NCBI RefSeq assembly: GCF_000754815.1
Contig: NZ_KN150747.1
Span: forward strand, 95,647 to 159,646
Source of the DNA: Yersinia ruckeri ATCC 29473
GTDB lineage: Bacteria; Pseudomonadota; Gammaproteobacteria; Enterobacterales; Enterobacteriaceae
Direction: 5' to 3'
DNA length: 64,000 nt
The notes beneath the pieces were generated by a model. That model saw nothing but the letters and a program-made list of their open reading frames with translations, was not told where the DNA came from and did not search any database. The position numbers and the translations under genes were made by a program. Below, piece after piece: positions 47,347 through 57,423 of this stretch. Position 1 is the stretch's first letter; every line of letters begins with the position of its first letter.

Positions 47347-49392
47347 GTGAAGTGTTCCCGGACATTATTAAGCTTAATGACTACAGCCGCATTATCTATT
47401 ACAGCTGTAGCCGCTAATGCCGCAGACCCTGGTTGTGCGGGTGAAGAAATGCCGTTACTGGGCGGAGTTGTACTGACCTGCGCCACCGATCTTGGCATTA
47501 AGCCTAATCAAGGATTCGATATATCATCTGAAGTCAGTGCTGCTTTATCTGATGGTAAATCAATATTTTTCCCTGCCGGTAATTATCTTATTGGTAGCGA
47601 TATTGTTTTGAAAGACAAAAATAGTTTGGTTGGTTCTGAATCTGGCGTGACAATATTCCGTGGTGTAAAGCCGAACAAATCAATATCTATTGGTAATGAT
47701 ACTTACGGCACTATAATCAATCAATTGACAATAAAAAACATTATTTTCGATAATGCCACGGTGAATTTTTACGGGAATAAAAGAAATATAGAAATTATCA
47801 ATAACGCTTTTATTAATACCGTCTCTGAAGCACAACAACTTTCTGTTTCGCATAATGCTTTTACTATTCATGGTAATGTTTTTTTACGGGATAAAAACCA
47901 CCCTGGCGTAGGCTTCTCTACCTACAGAAATAATAATGCGAAAATTGAAAATAATGTTGTTGGTGATATTTCAGACAAAAATTTACTATTAACTTTAAAT
48001 TATTATGATATTGGAACTTTTAATGTCATTAATAAAATTAAAAAATCAGCAAAAAACAAAGAATTGACTGTTTTGGATGAGCAGGGATATTTTGTTGCGG
48101 GTTGGTATGCGACTGATGGGCTAAAGAATTCTGTTTTTCGTAATAATGTTATCTCCGGTAACACACTCGATTGTTTAGATGTTAGTGGTGAAACCGATAA
48201 AGCCAAGTGTAAGATGACCAGAGACCATGTTATCTATATAAAACAATATAATAACGTCGATGTTGTTAATAATTATTTTAGCGGCTGGCCACTTGATGCT
48301 GCAGGTAACATAAAATTCCGTAATGCATCACATCTTTATTTTGCTGGTAATTACTTAAACAAGACTGAATTCAACGCCAGGCCTTATGATAATAGCGAAA
48401 CGCTGAAGATGGATAATACATTCATATTTAACAATGTCTTGCAAGAAACCGCTATCGGCTATTGGCAAAACTTTGAAGATACGGACGAAAAATATATAGA
48501 TGCGAGAAATTTTGTTGTCTTCGATAATGTCTTCAGCGCTGAAGACCAGACTGCTAGCCGTATCAATACCTCTTGGCGTAGTACTCACGGTGAATTCTTA
48601 GAAGCGAATAATCGTTATACTGACCAGACACCAGTATTGGCTAACCATCTTTTTCAGTCTGTAGATATTACTACCGCTAAAGAACGTTTTCCTGCGAATA
48701 AATCAGCATTATTAGCGGTAAAACCGATTCCATTATGGAACAAGATCGGTAATATCGGTGGGCAGGATCTGCAAGAAAATCAGTTGGTCAGGTTAGATAT
48801 TGAGGTTGAAGGCTATCCATCTCAATTCGTGGTTTATGAGCCTAATAGTTCAAGTGATTACTCCACCTACCGTTGGGCGGCAAAGTTAACCGCCTTGTTT
48901 AATGAAAAAATCAAAGGAGCCTGTGCCGGGATCCTGACCAGTAAAGTGACGACTGATAATAGCTGTAAATTTATGACGCCAATGGGGTCGAAATATTTAA
49001 ATGATATTTATACAACTGAAGGTGGAGCAGCAACTTATACCATTAATATTATCAATAAGTATCTCGAGGTGGGTTATATTTCAGGTTCGAAAATCGAACT
49101 TGGTCAGTCAGTTAAGTTAGCGGTAACTTTCGAAGATGGAACACATAAGGAAGTGACTTATACTCCAGATCATGAGTACCGAACGGCAGCTCATCGCTGG
49201 ACTGCCGAGTTGGCTCATAAGATTAATACCAGCATACCTGGTTTATGTGCTGGCCAATATACGGAGTCCAAAGGACAGAATAATGGGATTGCTCAATGCA
49301 AAAACGTGATACCCTCTAACTCATCATATTTAAATAAAATCTATACCGTTAACGGGCAATCGGCAAAAATAGACATCAGCATTGAGAGCTAA
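47347..49392 (+). CDS. Secreted right-handed parallel beta-helix protein with two C-terminal repeats
   Basis: I do not recognise a named gene. The 681-residue product starts with GTG (AAGGAA about 10 nt upstream) and a signal peptide ending ANAA (about residue 26). Residues 55-470 read as a pectate-lyase-like beta-helix: an SIFFPAGNYLIGSDIVLKDK entry, then many N-rich turns such as FRNNVISGNTLD and NVDVVNNYFSGW. The C-terminus has two related domains of about 92 residues (479-570 and 587-681), each with a W-x2-L segment followed by CAG and ending SxYLNxIYT. Carbohydrate binding or depolymerase activity is plausible; no catalytic residues were identified. It lies beside the selC island. Confidence 0.75.
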   Translation: MKCSRTLLSLMTTAALSITAVAANAADPGCAGEEMPLLGGVVLTCATDLGIKPNQGFDISSEVSAALSDGKSIFFPAGNYLIGSDIVLKDKNSLVGSESGVTIFRGVKPNKSISIGNDTYGTIINQLTIKNIIFDNATVNFYGNKRNIEIINNAFINTVSEAQQLSVSHNAFTIHGNVFLRDKNHPGVGFSTYRNNNAKIENNVVGDISDKNLLLTLNYYDIGTFNVINKIKKSAKNKELTVLDEQGYFVAGWYATDGLKNSVFRNNVISGNTLDCLDVSGETDKAKCKMTRDHVIYIKQYNNVDVVNNYFSGWPLDAAGNIKFRNASHLYFAGNYLNKTEFNARPYDNSETLKMDNTFIFNNVLQETAIGYWQNFEDTDEKYIDARNFVVFDNVFSAEDQTASRINTSWRSTHGEFLEANNRYTDQTPVLANHLFQSVDITTAKERFPANKSALLAVKPIPLWNKIGNIGGQDLQENQLVRLDIEVEGYPSQFVVYEPNSSSDYSTYRWAAKLTALFNEKIKGACAGILTSKVTTDNSCKFMTPMGSKYLNDIYTTEGGAATYTINIINKYLEVGYISGSKIELGQSVKLAVTFEDGTHKEVTYTPDHEYRTAAHRWTAELAHKINTSIPGLCAGQYTESKGQNNGIAQCKNVIPSNSSYLNKIYTVNGQSAKIDISIES

Positions 49393-49440
49393 TTGTTAGT
49401 TATAGCAGGTAAAAGATATTAACTTTAGATGTCCATTCGT

Positions 49441-49475
49441 AAAAAAGCGGCAATTTTATTTGCCGCTTTTTTTTT
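49441..49475 (+). terminator. Rho-independent terminator of the beta-helix gene
   Basis: AAAAAGCGGCAA pairs with the TTGCCGCTTTTT side around a short T-rich loop, followed by nine T residues. Confidence 0.9.
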
Positions 49476-49801
49476 GATGAAGGCCTTCACCCTCTCTCTT
49501 CTAACGACGACAACACCGCTATTTATTGACGGAGAGCGTCTGAGTTATCTTTCTAAATAGTTATCATTTTAATTAATTGATGCTCTATCTTATGTAAACT
49601 CTATGTGAAATATATGTGAGTTTGCGCGCAAAAATAGACCAATTTTATGCTGCTTTTACTGGCAAAATCATGGCTAAAGTTCTTTATTAAAGCGATATAT
49701 CAATATGTGAAAAAACATAATTATATGATTATAAACAGCTAATAATTACTTTTGGTGTTGTTTGCATTCAATAATCTGCCGTTATTACTTTGCTTGCTTG
49801 T
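49476..49801. other. Leader region upstream of hutU
   Basis: AT-rich DNA between the terminator and the HutC-like operator. TGTGA half-sites occur near 49600-49620 but not as symmetric CRP sites. No ORF is supported. Confidence 0.45.
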
Positions 49802-49817
49802 ACTTGTCTATACGAGT
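49802..49817. promoter_or_regulatory. HutC-like operator upstream of hutU
   Basis: ACTTGTCTATACGAGT is an imperfect palindrome 69 bp before the hutU start. It closely resembles the reverse complement of the Klebsiella HutC operator as I recall it (core TTGTATAGACAA). HutC is a GntR-family repressor released by urocanate; hutC is not in this window. Confidence 0.65.
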
Positions 49818-49886
49818 ATATGTTAACAAACATCCAAAGCGAGCAGTGCCCCCAGGCACTCAGAAACACTGTTGAAGGAAATTGCC

Positions 49887-51578
49887 GTGACGACTGAAAA
49901 CAGATTTCGTGATAGTGAGATTCGTGCCCCTCGCGGTACGCAGCTAAACACCAAAAGCTGGTTTACCGAAGCACCATTGCGCATGCTAATGAATAATCTT
50001 GATCCTGAGGTGGCTGAGAATCCTAAAGAATTGGTGGTTTATGGTGGTATTGGCCGAGCGGCTCGTAATTGGGAATGTTACGACAAAATTGTCGAAAGCC
50101 TGAAAGCATTGAATGACGATGAAACACTGTTGATTCAGTCCGGTAAACCTGTTGGTGTTTTCAAGACGCACAGCAATGCACCGCGTGTATTGATCGCCAA
50201 CTCTAATCTGGTTCCTCACTGGGCAAACTGGGAGCATTTTAACGAGCTGGATGCCAAGGGGTTGGCGATGTATGGCCAGATGACGGCGGGCAGTTGGATT
50301 TATATTGGTAGTCAGGGCATCGTTCAGGGCACTTATGAAACCTTCGTTGAGGCTGGCCGCCAGCATTATAACGGTAGCTTGAAAGGGCGCTGGGTTCTTA
50401 CTGCCGGTTTAGGCGGCATGGGGGGCGCGCAGCCGTTGGCAGCAACGCTGGCTGGAGCCTGTTCACTGAATATTGAATGTCAGCAGAGTCGTATCGATTT
50501 TCGTTTGAAAACCCGATATGTGGACGAACAGGCGAGCGATTTGGACGATGCCTTGGCACGTATCAAGAAATATACAGCTGCCGGTGAAGCGGTTTCCATC
50601 GCGCTGTGCGGCAATGCTGCTGAAATCCTACCGGAGCTCGTGCGCCGTGGCGTTCGCCCGGATATGGTCACCGACCAAACCAGTGCACATGACCCCCTGA
50701 ATGGCTATTTACCGAAAGGCTGGGCTTGGGAGGAATACCGTCAGCGGGCGCAAAACGAACCGACGCTGGTCGTGAATGCGGCAAAAACATCGATGGCCGA
50801 GCATGTTGAGGCGATGTTGGCTTTCCAGAAAATGGGCATTCCTACTTTTGACTATGGTAATAATATTCGCCAAATGGCTCAGGATATGGGAGTCAGCAAT
50901 GCTTTTGATTTCCCAGGTTTTGTGCCCGCCTATATTCGACCACTGTTTTGTCGTGGTATTGGCCCGTTCCGTTGGGCTGCGTTATCCGGAGATGCTGAGG
51001 ATATTTATAAAACCGACGCTAAGGTTAAAGAGCTGATTCCGGATGATGAACATTTGCATCGCTGGTTGGATATGGCTCGCGAGCGCATCAGCTTCCAGGG
51101 GTTACCGGCACGGATATGTTGGGTGGGTTTAGGGCAGCGAGCTAAATTGGGCTTGGCATTCAATGAAATGGTTCGCAGCGGCGAGCTGTCGGCACCTATT
51201 GTTATTGGTCGTGATCATCTGGATTCCGGTTCCGTTGCCAGTCCGAACCGTGAAACCGAATCCATGCAAGACGGCTCGGACGCGGTTTCCGACTGGCCAT
51301 TGCTGAATGCGTTACTCAATACCGCCAGCGGTGCGACCTGGGTTTCTTTGCATCATGGTGGCGGTGTTGGCATGGGCTTTTCGCAGCATTCCGGCATGGT
51401 TGTGGTGTGTGACGGTAGTGATGACGCCGCTGAACGTATCGCCAGAGTGCTTCATAACGATCCGGCCACTGGCGTCATGCGCCATGCCGATGCTGGATAC
51501 GAAATTGCGATCAATTGCGCGCAACAACAGGGGCTGAATTTGCCCATGGTTGCCGCCACTCAAGGGAAGAAAGCATGA
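49887..51578 (+). CDS. hutU: Urocanate hydratase
   Basis: This second step of histidine breakdown converts urocanate to imidazolonepropionate with NAD+ as electrophile. The frame is open from a TTG at 49872, but the GTG at 49887 is chosen because GAAGGAA lies 7 nt upstream, giving 563 residues. Conserved blocks are [44 protein letters not shown] and [16 protein letters not shown]. The stop overlaps the hutH start (ATGA), so the two are coupled. Confidence 0.96.
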   Translation: MTTENRFRDSEIRAPRGTQLNTKSWFTEAPLRMLMNNLDPEVAENPKELVVYGGIGRAARNWECYDKIVESLKALNDDETLLIQSGKPVGVFKTHSNAPRVLIANSNLVPHWANWEHFNELDAKGLAMYGQMTAGSWIYIGSQGIVQGTYETFVEAGRQHYNGSLKGRWVLTAGLGGMGGAQPLAATLAGACSLNIECQQSRIDFRLKTRYVDEQASDLDDALARIKKYTAAGEAVSIALCGNAAEILPELVRRGVRPDMVTDQTSAHDPLNGYLPKGWAWEEYRQRAQNEPTLVVNAAKTSMAEHVEAMLAFQKMGIPTFDYGNNIRQMAQDMGVSNAFDFPGFVPAYIRPLFCRGIGPFRWAALSGDAEDIYKTDAKVKELIPDDEHLHRWLDMARERISFQGLPARICWVGLGQRAKLGLAFNEMVRSGELSAPIVIGRDHLDSGSVASPNRETESMQDGSDAVSDWPLLNALLNTASGATWVSLHHGGGVGMGFSQHSGMVVVCDGSDDAAERIARVLHNDPATGVMRHADAGYEIAINCAQQQGLNLPMVAATQGKKA

Positions 51579-53110
51579 AAACTCTGACACTGCGTCCTGG
51601 CAAGTTGACTCTGGCCGATCTACGTCATATTTATCAGCATCCGGTACATATTACGCTGGATGAAGGAGCCTACGGACCGATTCAGAAAAGTGTGGATTGT
51701 GTCCGTGCCATATTGGCGGAGAAACGTACCGCTTATGGTATCAACACCGGTTTCGGTCTGTTGGCTTCGACCCGAATTGCCACGGAAGATTTAGAAAATC
51801 TGCAACGTTCAATCGTGCTTTCTCATGCGGCAGGTGTTGGTGAGGCTAATGATGACGCCATTGTGCGCCTGATTATGGTGCTCAAGGTAAATAGCCTGGC
51901 CCGCGGTTTTTCCGGTATTCGCCTGGAAGTGATTCAGGCATTGATTGCCATGGTGAATGCCGAAGTGTATCCCCATATCCCGTTAAAGGGTTCTGTTGGC
52001 GCTTCAGGTGATTTGGCACCGTTAGCCCATATGAGTTTGCTGCTGCTGGGTGAGGGTAAAGCCCGCCATCAAGGTGAGTGGTTATCGGCAACGGAGGCGC
52101 TGGCTAAAGCAGGTATTAAGCCATTGACGCTGGCAGCAAAAGAAGGGCTGGCATTACTGAATGGTACGCAGGTTTCTACGGCTTATGCCTTGCGCGGTCT
52201 GTTTGAAGCCGAAGATCTTTATGCAGCGGCGACGGTGTGTGGTGGACTCACGGTGGAAGCTGCTCTCGGTTCTCGCAGCCCGTTTGATGCCCGTATCCAT
52301 GAAGTTCGTGGCCAGCGTGGGCAAATTGATGCGGCTGAGGCCTACCGCCATTTACTGGGCGTACATAGCCAACTATCTGATTCCCACAAAAACTGTGAAA
52401 AAGTCCAGGATCCGTATTCCCTGCGCTGTCAGCCACAAGTGATGGGCGCTTGCCTGACTCAAATACGCCATACTGCGGAGGTGCTGGCGGTTGAATCTAA
52501 TGCTGTATCTGATAATCCGTTGGTTTTTGCCGAGCAGGGTGATGTGCTGTCGGGGGGGAATTTCCACGCCGAACCGGTGGCAATGGCTGCTGATAATCTG
52601 GCATTAGCGCTAGCGGAAATCGGTTCTCTGTCTGAACGTCGAATCTCACTGATGATGGATAAGCATATGTCTCAGCTACCGCCGTTTTTGGTGGATAACG
52701 GCGGTGTTAACTCTGGTTTTATGATTGCTCAGGTTACGGCAGCGGCGCTGACCAGCGAGAATAAAGGGCTGGCATTCCCATCAAGCGTCGACAGCATTCC
52801 TACATCCGCCAACCAAGAGGACCACGTTTCTATGGCACCGAGAGCCGGTAAACGTTTGTGGGAAATGGCAGAAAACGTACGTGGTATTTTGGCGGTAGAG
52901 TGGTTGGCTGCCTGCCAAGGGCTAGATCTACGCCATGGTCTGAAAACCACAGAAACACTGGAGTTTGCCCGTCATCTGCTCCGTGAGCGGGTGGCTTATT
53001 ATGATAAAGATCGCTTCTTCGCCCCCGATATCGAAGCCGCTAGTCAACTGTTAGCGCAGCGCCATCTGAATACGCTGATGCCAGCAGGATTACTCCCAAG
53101 CCTTCCATAA
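51575..53110 (+). CDS. hutH: Histidine ammonia-lyase
   Basis: This first step of histidine degradation yields urocanate and ammonia. The ATG at 51575 gives 511 residues; the frame is open 60 nt earlier inside hutU. The self-processing MIO cofactor triad Ala-Ser-Gly is in [28 protein letters not shown] and [14 protein letters not shown] are further family marks. It overlaps hutU by 4 bp and is followed by a permease gene. Confidence 0.96.
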   Translation: MKTLTLRPGKLTLADLRHIYQHPVHITLDEGAYGPIQKSVDCVRAILAEKRTAYGINTGFGLLASTRIATEDLENLQRSIVLSHAAGVGEANDDAIVRLIMVLKVNSLARGFSGIRLEVIQALIAMVNAEVYPHIPLKGSVGASGDLAPLAHMSLLLLGEGKARHQGEWLSATEALAKAGIKPLTLAAKEGLALLNGTQVSTAYALRGLFEAEDLYAAATVCGGLTVEAALGSRSPFDARIHEVRGQRGQIDAAEAYRHLLGVHSQLSDSHKNCEKVQDPYSLRCQPQVMGACLTQIRHTAEVLAVESNAVSDNPLVFAEQGDVLSGGNFHAEPVAMAADNLALALAEIGSLSERRISLMMDKHMSQLPPFLVDNGGVNSGFMIAQVTAAALTSENKGLAFPSSVDSIPTSANQEDHVSMAPRAGKRLWEMAENVRGILAVEWLAACQGLDLRHGLKTTETLEFARHLLRERVAYYDKDRFFAPDIEAASQLLAQRHLNTLMPAGLLPSLP

Positions 53111-53202
53111 AATAATAACAGACTATATGGGTGATTCCGTTGTGTGGCATCACCCTCTCTGACCCCCTGCCTGCAAGGGCTTATCTATTGCGAGAATGCA
53201 CC

Positions 53203-54597
53203 ATGAAAAATGATTCATCCACGCTGAAACGCGGTCTTAGCGCCCGGCATATCCGTTTTATGGCATTAGGTTCTGCCATTGGAACCGGCCTGTTTTATGG
53301 TTCGGCGGAAGCGATACGTTTGGCAGGCCCCGCAGTCTTGTTGGCTTATTTAATTGGCGGTGCCGCGGTGTTTATGGTGATGCGGGCGTTGGGTGAAATG
53401 GCTGTACACGAGCCGATTGCAGGTTCTTTTGGTCACTATGCCGGGTGCTATCTAGGACCATTGGCCGGTTTTTTGACTGGCTGGACATATACCTTCGAAA
53501 TGATCATCGTAGCGCTGGCCGATGTAACGGCTTTCGGTATCTATATGGGGCTATGGTTCCCTGATGCACCACAATGGGTGTGGGTGCTCAGTATTATTTT
53601 CTTTATTGGTGCGCTGAATCTTTGCAGCGTGAAAGTATTTGGTGAAATGGAGTTTTGGCTCTCATTGCTGAAAGTGACTGCCATTATTGCCATGATCGCC
53701 GCAGGTTTGGGCATTATGATGTTTGGTTTCGGAGCCGGACATGAGAGTACCGGGCTAAGTAACCTATGGGCGCATCAGGGTTTTATGCCTAATGGTATCA
53801 GCGGCGTCATCGCATCATTTGCCGTGGTCATGTTTGCCTTTGGTGGGATCGAAATCATTGGTGTGACGGCCAGTGAAGCGAAAAATCCGGAGAAAGTGTT
53901 ACCCAAGGCGATCAACACGGTTCCGGTACGTATTCTACTCTTTTATGTCCTGACATTATTGGTGCTGATGGCAATCTATCCGTGGAATAGCATCGGCCAA
54001 AATGGTAGCCCATTTGTTGAGATTTTCAGCAGTCTGGGAATTAGCTCGGCAGCCAATATTCTTAATTTAGTGGTTATCACCGCCGCGATTTCTGCGATTA
54101 ATAGTGATATTTATGGTGCTGGACGCATGATGTACGGCATGGCTAAAGAAGGCCAAGCACCGAAATGCTTTAGCCGCCTGACACGCAATGGCGTGCCTTG
54201 GATGACCATCCTGGTGATGTCAGTTGCTTTGCTGTGCGGCGTAATACTGAATTATCTGATCCCCAAAAACGTCTTCCTGATTATTGCCTCTATTGCGACC
54301 TTTGCAACGGTGTGGGTATGGCTGATGATTTTGATTTCTCAGGTCGCTATGCGTCGTGCCATGAGCAAAGAGCAGGTGGCTCGTTTAACCTTCCCGGTAC
54401 CTTTCTGGCCGGTGGCACCGATATTAGCCATTTTATTTATGGGCTTTATTATTGTGGTGTTAGGTTACTTCCCTGATACGCGGATTGCGATGTACGTTGG
54501 ACTGGGTTGGATCATATTAATGACACTGGCTTGGTGGATTTGGGGTCGCAAAACGTTGGCTACCTCGTTTGAACTGGCAGAGCGTAGCGAGCCTTAA
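53203..54597 (+). CDS. Amino acid permease, probably histidine (HutT-like)
   Basis: The 464-residue APC-superfamily permease has 12 transmembrane helices. The ATG at 53203 gives [43 protein letters not shown], as in the ProY/HutT group; the frame is open from 53131. It lies 92 bp after hutH on the same strand, so histidine import is the likely role. By sequence alone it could also be called a ProY-like proline permease. A hairpin (CCAGCAGG/CCTGCTGG, 54618-54648) follows. Confidence 0.88.
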   Translation: MKNDSSTLKRGLSARHIRFMALGSAIGTGLFYGSAEAIRLAGPAVLLAYLIGGAAVFMVMRALGEMAVHEPIAGSFGHYAGCYLGPLAGFLTGWTYTFEMIIVALADVTAFGIYMGLWFPDAPQWVWVLSIIFFIGALNLCSVKVFGEMEFWLSLLKVTAIIAMIAAGLGIMMFGFGAGHESTGLSNLWAHQGFMPNGISGVIASFAVVMFAFGGIEIIGVTASEAKNPEKVLPKAINTVPVRILLFYVLTLLVLMAIYPWNSIGQNGSPFVEIFSSLGISSAANILNLVVITAAISAINSDIYGAGRMMYGMAKEGQAPKCFSRLTRNGVPWMTILVMSVALLCGVILNYLIPKNVFLIIASIATFATVWVWLMILISQVAMRRAMSKEQVARLTFPVPFWPVAPILAILFMGFIIVVLGYFPDTRIAMYVGLGWIILMTLAWWIWGRKTLATSFELAERSEP

Positions 54598-54681
54598 AAG
54601 CTTATCGCAATAGATATCCAGCAGGTGGTCAGCGCTACTGCCTGCTGGGTGTCTATGTAATATTATTATTTTTACCCCTTT

Positions 54682-54717
54682 CCACCCATTCCACCCATTC
54701 CACCCATTCCACCCATT
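54682..54717 (+). repeat. Short tandem repeat, 9-bp unit x 4
   Basis: Four perfect copies of CCACCCATT lie between the permease and the DUF1003 gene. It is non-coding and could vary in copy number between strains. Confidence 0.95.
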
Positions 54718-54762
54718 CTCCCTTTGAATGCAACGAACGGCACTATTTAGATATATATCTCA

Positions 54763-55287
54763 CTAAGGGTTATTTTTAACCGGTGTTGAAGCGTTAATCT
54801 GAGCGGCTAATTCGTGGGTTAGTACGGTTAACTCGGTGTTTTGACGGAGCAGTTCGAGCATTTGCTCCGCCATTGTTGCCGCCATCTTTTGTCGTTCTTC
54901 ATTGGCGATGGCCAGTGCCTCACGGTGCTCAGCATCGGCTTCGGCGTGAGCTTTATCTCGTTCGGCCTGACGGGTTTGCGCCAACAGAATCAATGGTGCG
55001 GCGTAAGCAGCCTGTAAACTGAATGCCAGATTCAGCAGGATAAACGGATAGATATCAAATTGGGTAAAACCCATCACATTAACACTAATCCAAACGGCAA
55101 CAATCAGGGTTTGCGCTCCTAAAAAAATCGGGGTGCCGAAGAATCGGGCAAAAGCTTCGGCTTTTAGCGCAAACCAGCCGTTACCAAACGGGCTGGCGAG
55201 ATGTTCATGAGTGCGATGAAAGCGTAAATAATGACGTTTCGATGTGTCGCTTGATTCGGCTGTAGGCGAAGACTGAGGCTTATTCAT
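54763..55287 (-). CDS. DUF1003 membrane protein
   Basis: This 174-residue protein has two central transmembrane helices (about 53-75 and 80-100) and a C-terminal coiled coil (about 105-160, rich in Ala, Glu, Arg). The core FGTPIFLGAQTLIVAVWISVN and FILLNLAFSLQAAYAAPLIL are typical of DUF1003. Function is unknown. It is transcribed alone and is convergent with the hut permease. Confidence 0.88.
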   Translation of the reverse strand: MNKPQSSPTAESSDTSKRHYLRFHRTHEHLASPFGNGWFALKAEAFARFFGTPIFLGAQTLIVAVWISVNVMGFTQFDIYPFILLNLAFSLQAAYAAPLILLAQTRQAERDKAHAEADAEHREALAIANEERQKMAATMAEQMLELLRQNTELTVLTHELAAQINASTPVKNNP

Positions 55288-55516
55288 ATCATTTATCCAT
55301 GCAGTTAATTATCCAGCTTCAGTTTGAAACTAAATTGCTAATCACTATAGTGGAATAAATGAGCCAATGTTTATGTCGATAAATAGGTTATTGTCGATTT
55401 ATTAGACATGAAATTCTATTCTAGTCGAATGAAATCCGGTTAAGATAGTTGAACTACCGAATGGTGATAAACTCAATGTTATATTAATTCCTAGAACAAG
55501 CCAGGAGTGACGACGC

Positions 55517-56980
55517 ATGCCTACCAGATCTATAACGCGGTGGATTAAACGAATTGTACTGGTAGTGGTAGTGATAGCCGTTACCCTGTTGGCGGTGCGT
55601 ATTTATGATACTCAGCGCGGCCCCAAACTTGAGCTATGGCATACTTTTGTTCCACATGACATGCGTGCGGCAGAAATTGACAAGGCGAGCTGGGCTGATT
55701 ACCTCAAGTCTGAGGATAATGTCTTTGCTGAGGTAAAAGCTAATGTTACCGATAAGCTGGAACCACGGGTTCAGGTACCACTTAATCGCTATTATTCTGA
55801 AAGCCCGATCTATTCACCGCATTTCGCCAATGATTGGAACCGTTCTTATATATTGAAACCGGATGGTACGCCGAAAGGCGCTGTGGTGTTATTGCACGGT
55901 TTGACCGATACCCCTTATAGCTTGAGGCATATTGCCGAAAATTATCGTCAACGGGGTTATGTGGCGGTAGGTATTCGTTTACCAGCTCATGGCTCGGTGC
56001 CTGCGGCATTAACGGATGTGGTATGGCAAGATTGGATGGCGGCGACCCGTTTAGCGGTGCGTGAAGCGACAACCTTGAGCGGGAAAGGGCTGCCTTTGCA
56101 TATTGTTGGTTTCTCCAACGGTGGTGCGCTGGCGATGAAGTATGCGCTGGACTCTCTGGACGACACTCAACTGGTGAAACCTGAGCGTGTTATCCTGATT
56201 TCACCAATGATTGGCGTAACCAGTTTTGCGCGCTTTGCGGGTATTGCTGGCTGGCCTGCTGTTTTCCCTGCATTTGCCAAAGCCTCCTGGCTGGGTATTG
56301 TGCCGGAGTTTAATCCATTCAAATATAATTCCTTCCCGGTTAACGCTGCTCGTCAGTCGTATTTATTGACGGCAGCGCTACAACAGCAGATTTCCCGCGA
56401 TGCCAGAGATAAAAAACTGGATGATTTACCGCCGATTCTGACCTTCCAATCTTTGATGGACTCTACCGTTAGTACGCGTGCAGTGGTGACGGCGTTATAC
56501 AACCATCTACCTAAAAATGGTAGTGAAGTGGTGTTGTTTGATTTAAACCGTGCCGCCAGCTTCGGCCCGCTGCTACGGACTTCGTCTTATACTGCACTGG
56601 CTCGTTTATTACCGCCACCACCGCGTAACTACAGCGTGACCATCATTACCAACGTTTCGCCACAGAGCAATGATACTCTGGCTCTGACCACTCTGGCGGG
56701 TGAAACTAAAGAAACTACGCAGCCAACCGGGTTACCTTATCCACCGGATATTTTCTCATTGTCCCACGTGGCACTGCCTTTCCCGATGAGTGACTCACTG
56801 TATGGTCGTTATCCAGAACCACGCGATCAATACGGCATCAGTCTGGGTACTTTCGCTGCTCGGGGTGAGCGTTCCGTCTTGGTCGTTGGGTTGGATTCCT
56901 TGATGCGTATCTCATCAAATCCTTTCTACTCATATATGTTGCAGCGTATTGATGCAAAAATAGACGCGCCAGCAAAGTAA
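55517..56980 (+). CDS. Membrane-anchored alpha/beta hydrolase
   Basis: The 487-residue protein has one N-terminal transmembrane helix (about 12-28), so the enzyme domain is probably periplasmic. Hydrolase features are the oxyanion-hole region VVLLHGLTDTPYSLR, the nucleophile elbow GFSNGGA (Ser near residue 201) and a late SHVALPF with a candidate catalytic histidine. An AGGAG lies about 10 nt before the ATG. The substrate is unknown; esterase or lipase activity is likely. It is a single gene with a terminator split by a small insertion. Confidence 0.85.
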   Translation: MPTRSITRWIKRIVLVVVVIAVTLLAVRIYDTQRGPKLELWHTFVPHDMRAAEIDKASWADYLKSEDNVFAEVKANVTDKLEPRVQVPLNRYYSESPIYSPHFANDWNRSYILKPDGTPKGAVVLLHGLTDTPYSLRHIAENYRQRGYVAVGIRLPAHGSVPAALTDVVWQDWMAATRLAVREATTLSGKGLPLHIVGFSNGGALAMKYALDSLDDTQLVKPERVILISPMIGVTSFARFAGIAGWPAVFPAFAKASWLGIVPEFNPFKYNSFPVNAARQSYLLTAALQQQISRDARDKKLDDLPPILTFQSLMDSTVSTRAVVTALYNHLPKNGSEVVLFDLNRAASFGPLLRTSSYTALARLLPPPPRNYSVTIITNVSPQSNDTLALTTLAGETKETTQPTGLPYPPDIFSLSHVALPFPMSDSLYGRYPEPRDQYGISLGTFAARGERSVLVVGLDSLMRISSNPFYSYMLQRIDAKIDAPAK

Positions 56981-56990
56981 GCCTTTAACC

Positions 56991-57189
56991 GCCTCCTTTT
57001 CAGGAGGCTCAGATCGCTGACAAATCTCGATCCAGCGATCTCTGGTGGAGAAGACAAGCAAAAGAGTCAAGCGTCCGCGCCAAGGATGGCGCAGAACGAG
57101 CCGACAAGGAAGTATTCACGGCGTCTTGACGGTCGGCTGGTTTTCACCGCGGCGAGCACTTTGTCATTCACCTCAGCCTCCTTTTCAGG
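56991..57189. mobile_element. Miniature insertion element (about 171 bp) flanked by 14-bp direct repeats inside a terminator
   Basis: GCCTCCTTTTCAGG occurs at 56991-57004 and again at 57176-57189. Removing one copy and the 171 bp between (57005-57175) restores a perfect terminator: CGCCT, loop, AGGCG, then a T-run. Inside are hairpins AGATCGCTG/CAGCGATCT (57011-57041), GCGCCA-AGGA-TGGCGC (57077-57092) and AGCCGAC/GTCGGCT (57099-57138). Known Yersinia miniature elements such as YPAL behave this way, inserting in terminators after stop codons. Family membership is not verified. Confidence 0.65.
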
Positions 57190-57423
57190 CGTTTTTTTTA
57201 TGTAGAAATTTTAACTTGGCGCTTTTCTCCTCATTGTTACACCTCATTGCTTTTTTCTCTGACGATAAACTTGTCTTAGCGCATATTCGCTGAGCAGATA
57301 ATCAGTAAGATGCATTGCCATAAAATTAATAGTGCGCTTATTTTTTATGGAGTGAACCAGCAGTGATGGTGGCTGTCTGATTGATTCAAGTTGTATATGG
57401 TTTATCCTGGGATCCGGTTGTTT

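Noticed and set aside
49600-49625. CRP site before hutU built from two TGTGA sequences.
   Set aside because: The two motifs are direct repeats, not the inverted arrangement CRP needs.
54682-54717. Possible CRISPR array because of regular repeats.
   Set aside because: The unit is only 9 bp and the copies are directly adjacent without spacers; a simple tandem repeat.
57045-57293. An 82-codon ORF between the hydrolase gene and eptB.
   Set aside because: Most of it lies inside the hairpin-rich miniature element and the split terminator; it has no ribosome-binding site and a composition dictated by the palindromes.
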